Positions 62,366-64,000 of a DNA stretch of 64,000 bases are shown here, piece by piece; position 1 is the first letter of the stretch, and every line of letters starts with the position of its first letter. A program made the translations under genes and the position numbers. Under the pieces are notes generated by a model. The model searched no databases and was not told the DNA's origin. It saw only the letters and a list, made by a program, of their open reading frames with translations. This DNA comes from Vespula vulgaris (taxonomy: Eukaryota; Arthropoda; Insecta; Hymenoptera; Vespidae). The stretch spans positions 9,680,400 through 9,744,399 of the forward strand of contig NC_066586.1 of NCBI RefSeq assembly GCF_905475345.1. The letters are read 5' to 3'.

Positions 62366-63429
62366 CACTACTTTTCTGCCACGCCTCGTACTTTGACGCT
62401 CGCGGAAACGTTTTCGCAGCGGATGTGAGGAGAACGGTGCCAATAGCTTGAAAATGTAGATGTGTTAGTGTTACGTTGGCGCTGGCGATGGTATTAGAGA
62501 CGAGCACGGTGGGGATATGTTCTCAGCTTGAGGCTACGAGGAATGTGCCTTGACACCGGCGGAGGACCGATGGACGGCGCATACAAATATATTTACCGGT
62601 TAGGCTCTCGCCGATTCCTTGCAGGAGGCAGGCACTAAGCTCTTTTATTTCTTCTTATGTGTGCATATACATGTACATAGATATATCGAGCTGAACGACC
62701 GTCACGGGTAACGCCCTTTTGTCATTCTATTCCGCGCGACAACCTCTCGCGAGAAATTATCGCCCTTCCGATCGAAGCACGGAAGGAAAGTCATGCTGCT
62801 CTCGCGCACGCAGCTCTCGTTACTAAGTAATTTAGAGATAGAGGGGCAGGAGAGGGAAAAAGTTGAACGTCGAGGTGAAGCAAGAGACACATTTGTAGCG
62901 TTAATTGAAAGTCCATATTAATCGTGTCGAAAAGAATAACGACACGACTTTACCACTAGCAAATACCAACACCATCATCACTTCGGTCGGTTTACGTTAA
63001 CGAATTTGGTCTCTAAATAAATTACATAGGATGAGTTTGGAATGAGAATCGATCAAGGAAAAACAGCGTATAGCCTGTCTCAAGAGAGAAACTGGAAGGT
63101 ATTCGGATCTTCCTTTTAATCGTATTTAATAATCGAAAATTATTTCAAGCTTGCTTTAAGGGTTATTCCCTTTTTTCCTTTCGTCGAAAATGACAGGACG
63201 ATCTGAGAACGTCGTCTCGAATATCATTTTATTTCATTTTCTTCTTTTCCATCTTCATCTCCCCCTCCCCTTCTGTAATAAGTAGGTTAGAATAAGCAAA
63301 TTTTTGATATTTCTATCACGGAATCGTGAATAAGGTATGATGCATATACAAAAGAGATTATAGAACATTGACTTCAGTCAAAGCCGTAATGTTTTCTGCT
63401 ATTTTCGAATAATAAAATGAAACGGAGAA

Positions 63430-63460
<31 letters not shown>

Positions 63461-64000
63461 TAGTCTGCTCAGCGACATAGAAGTGCGATGTTTCGATCGT
63501 GGGACCTTTCAGTGAGTTCTTATTAACATTCGTATGACAATCCTACTATAATATCGACATCTTTAATATCTTACAAAACTCAAAATGGAAATGATCTTAA
63601 TGCTGTTTAAATGTTAAAATAAGTGTTGATAAATAATGGCGAATGTAACGATTAAGACGGTTAAGGGATGTAGCGAATACTCGAGCCGAGCGAATCTCAA
63701 AATTATAGACAATTGTAAATCGAGCTCCAAAATTCTTGATTTTTTGTGTAAAACAAGATTCTAAAGTGTTGACAAGTAATATAATCTAACGAATTTTCAT
63801 AATTAGTAATACCGTTAATTTGAATAAAATACTGTACACATAGATAATATATAGCCTGTTATTAGGATTTCATACTTACTAATGCAAATGAGAAATTAAT
63901 TTATATCGATGTGAACAATTAAACATTTAAGATTTTGATTTTGTTATTAGATTATCGTTATTTATCTTAGGAAGAAGGAAATTCAAACAGAGTGCGACAG
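62366..64000. other. Noncoding, with a GC-rich patch
   Basis: 62380-62880 is CpG-richer with no recognisable frame; it could be a promoter region. The remainder is AT-rich with a GA microsatellite at 63431-63458. Confidence 0.4.
63431..63458. repeat. (GA)n microsatellite
   Basis: Short GA tract after GAAA words. Confidence 0.93.

Overview
This is eukaryotic nuclear DNA from an insect, most likely a hymenopteran (bee, wasp or ant). The reasons are an AT-rich background with scattered CpG-rich patches, many long GA/CT dinucleotide tracts, GT-AG introns, decayed R1-type, RTE-type, Ty3/Gypsy and mariner elements, and one host gene split into small exons. Order-level placement is inference; no single marker here proves it. 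No bacterial-style operon, CRISPR array or complete intact gene is visible.

The one host gene I can identify with confidence is on the minus strand between about 45.4 and 56.2 kb. It is the 3' end of Smg6 (EST1A), the endonuclease of nonsense-mediated mRNA decay. Five exons (56104-56160, 55768-55930, 47060-47280, 45938-46022, 45406-45542) join with consistent phases into 221 codons including the stop. The last four encode the complete C-terminal PIN nuclease domain with its acidic catalytic positions kept. An intron of about 8.5 kb, filled with microsatellites and unrecognised DNA, splits the PIN domain. The 5' two-thirds of the gene (14-3-3/TPR-like region and N-terminus) was not found and probably lies beyond 64000.

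Region by region: 1-11.4 kb is a transposon graveyard: an RTE-type LINE endonuclease relic, an R1-type LINE interrupted by an internally deleted Ty3/Gypsy element, a small MITE with perfect 20-bp terminal inverted repeats and TA target-site duplication, and a second R1-type 3' fragment. 11.4-27.6 kb is noncoding, with microsatellites and a few promoter-like patches. 27.6-32.2 kb holds a minus-strand RTE-type LINE endonuclease relic and two diverged copies of a roughly 540-bp repeat that flank a CpG-rich island. 32.2-45.4 kb is mostly unannotatable and includes the N-terminal relic of a mariner transposase near 35.5 kb. 45.4-56.2 kb is Smg6. 56.2-64 kb holds two mariner transposase C-terminal relics, a degenerate tRNA-derived (SINE-like) sequence, a possible hAT-derived repeat and GC-richer patches of unknown role.

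I did not find evidence for a new biological system. The most useful observations are the Smg6 exon structure (including a possible NAGNAG tandem acceptor), the nested R1/Gypsy arrangement, the clean MITE, and several independent mariner relics.
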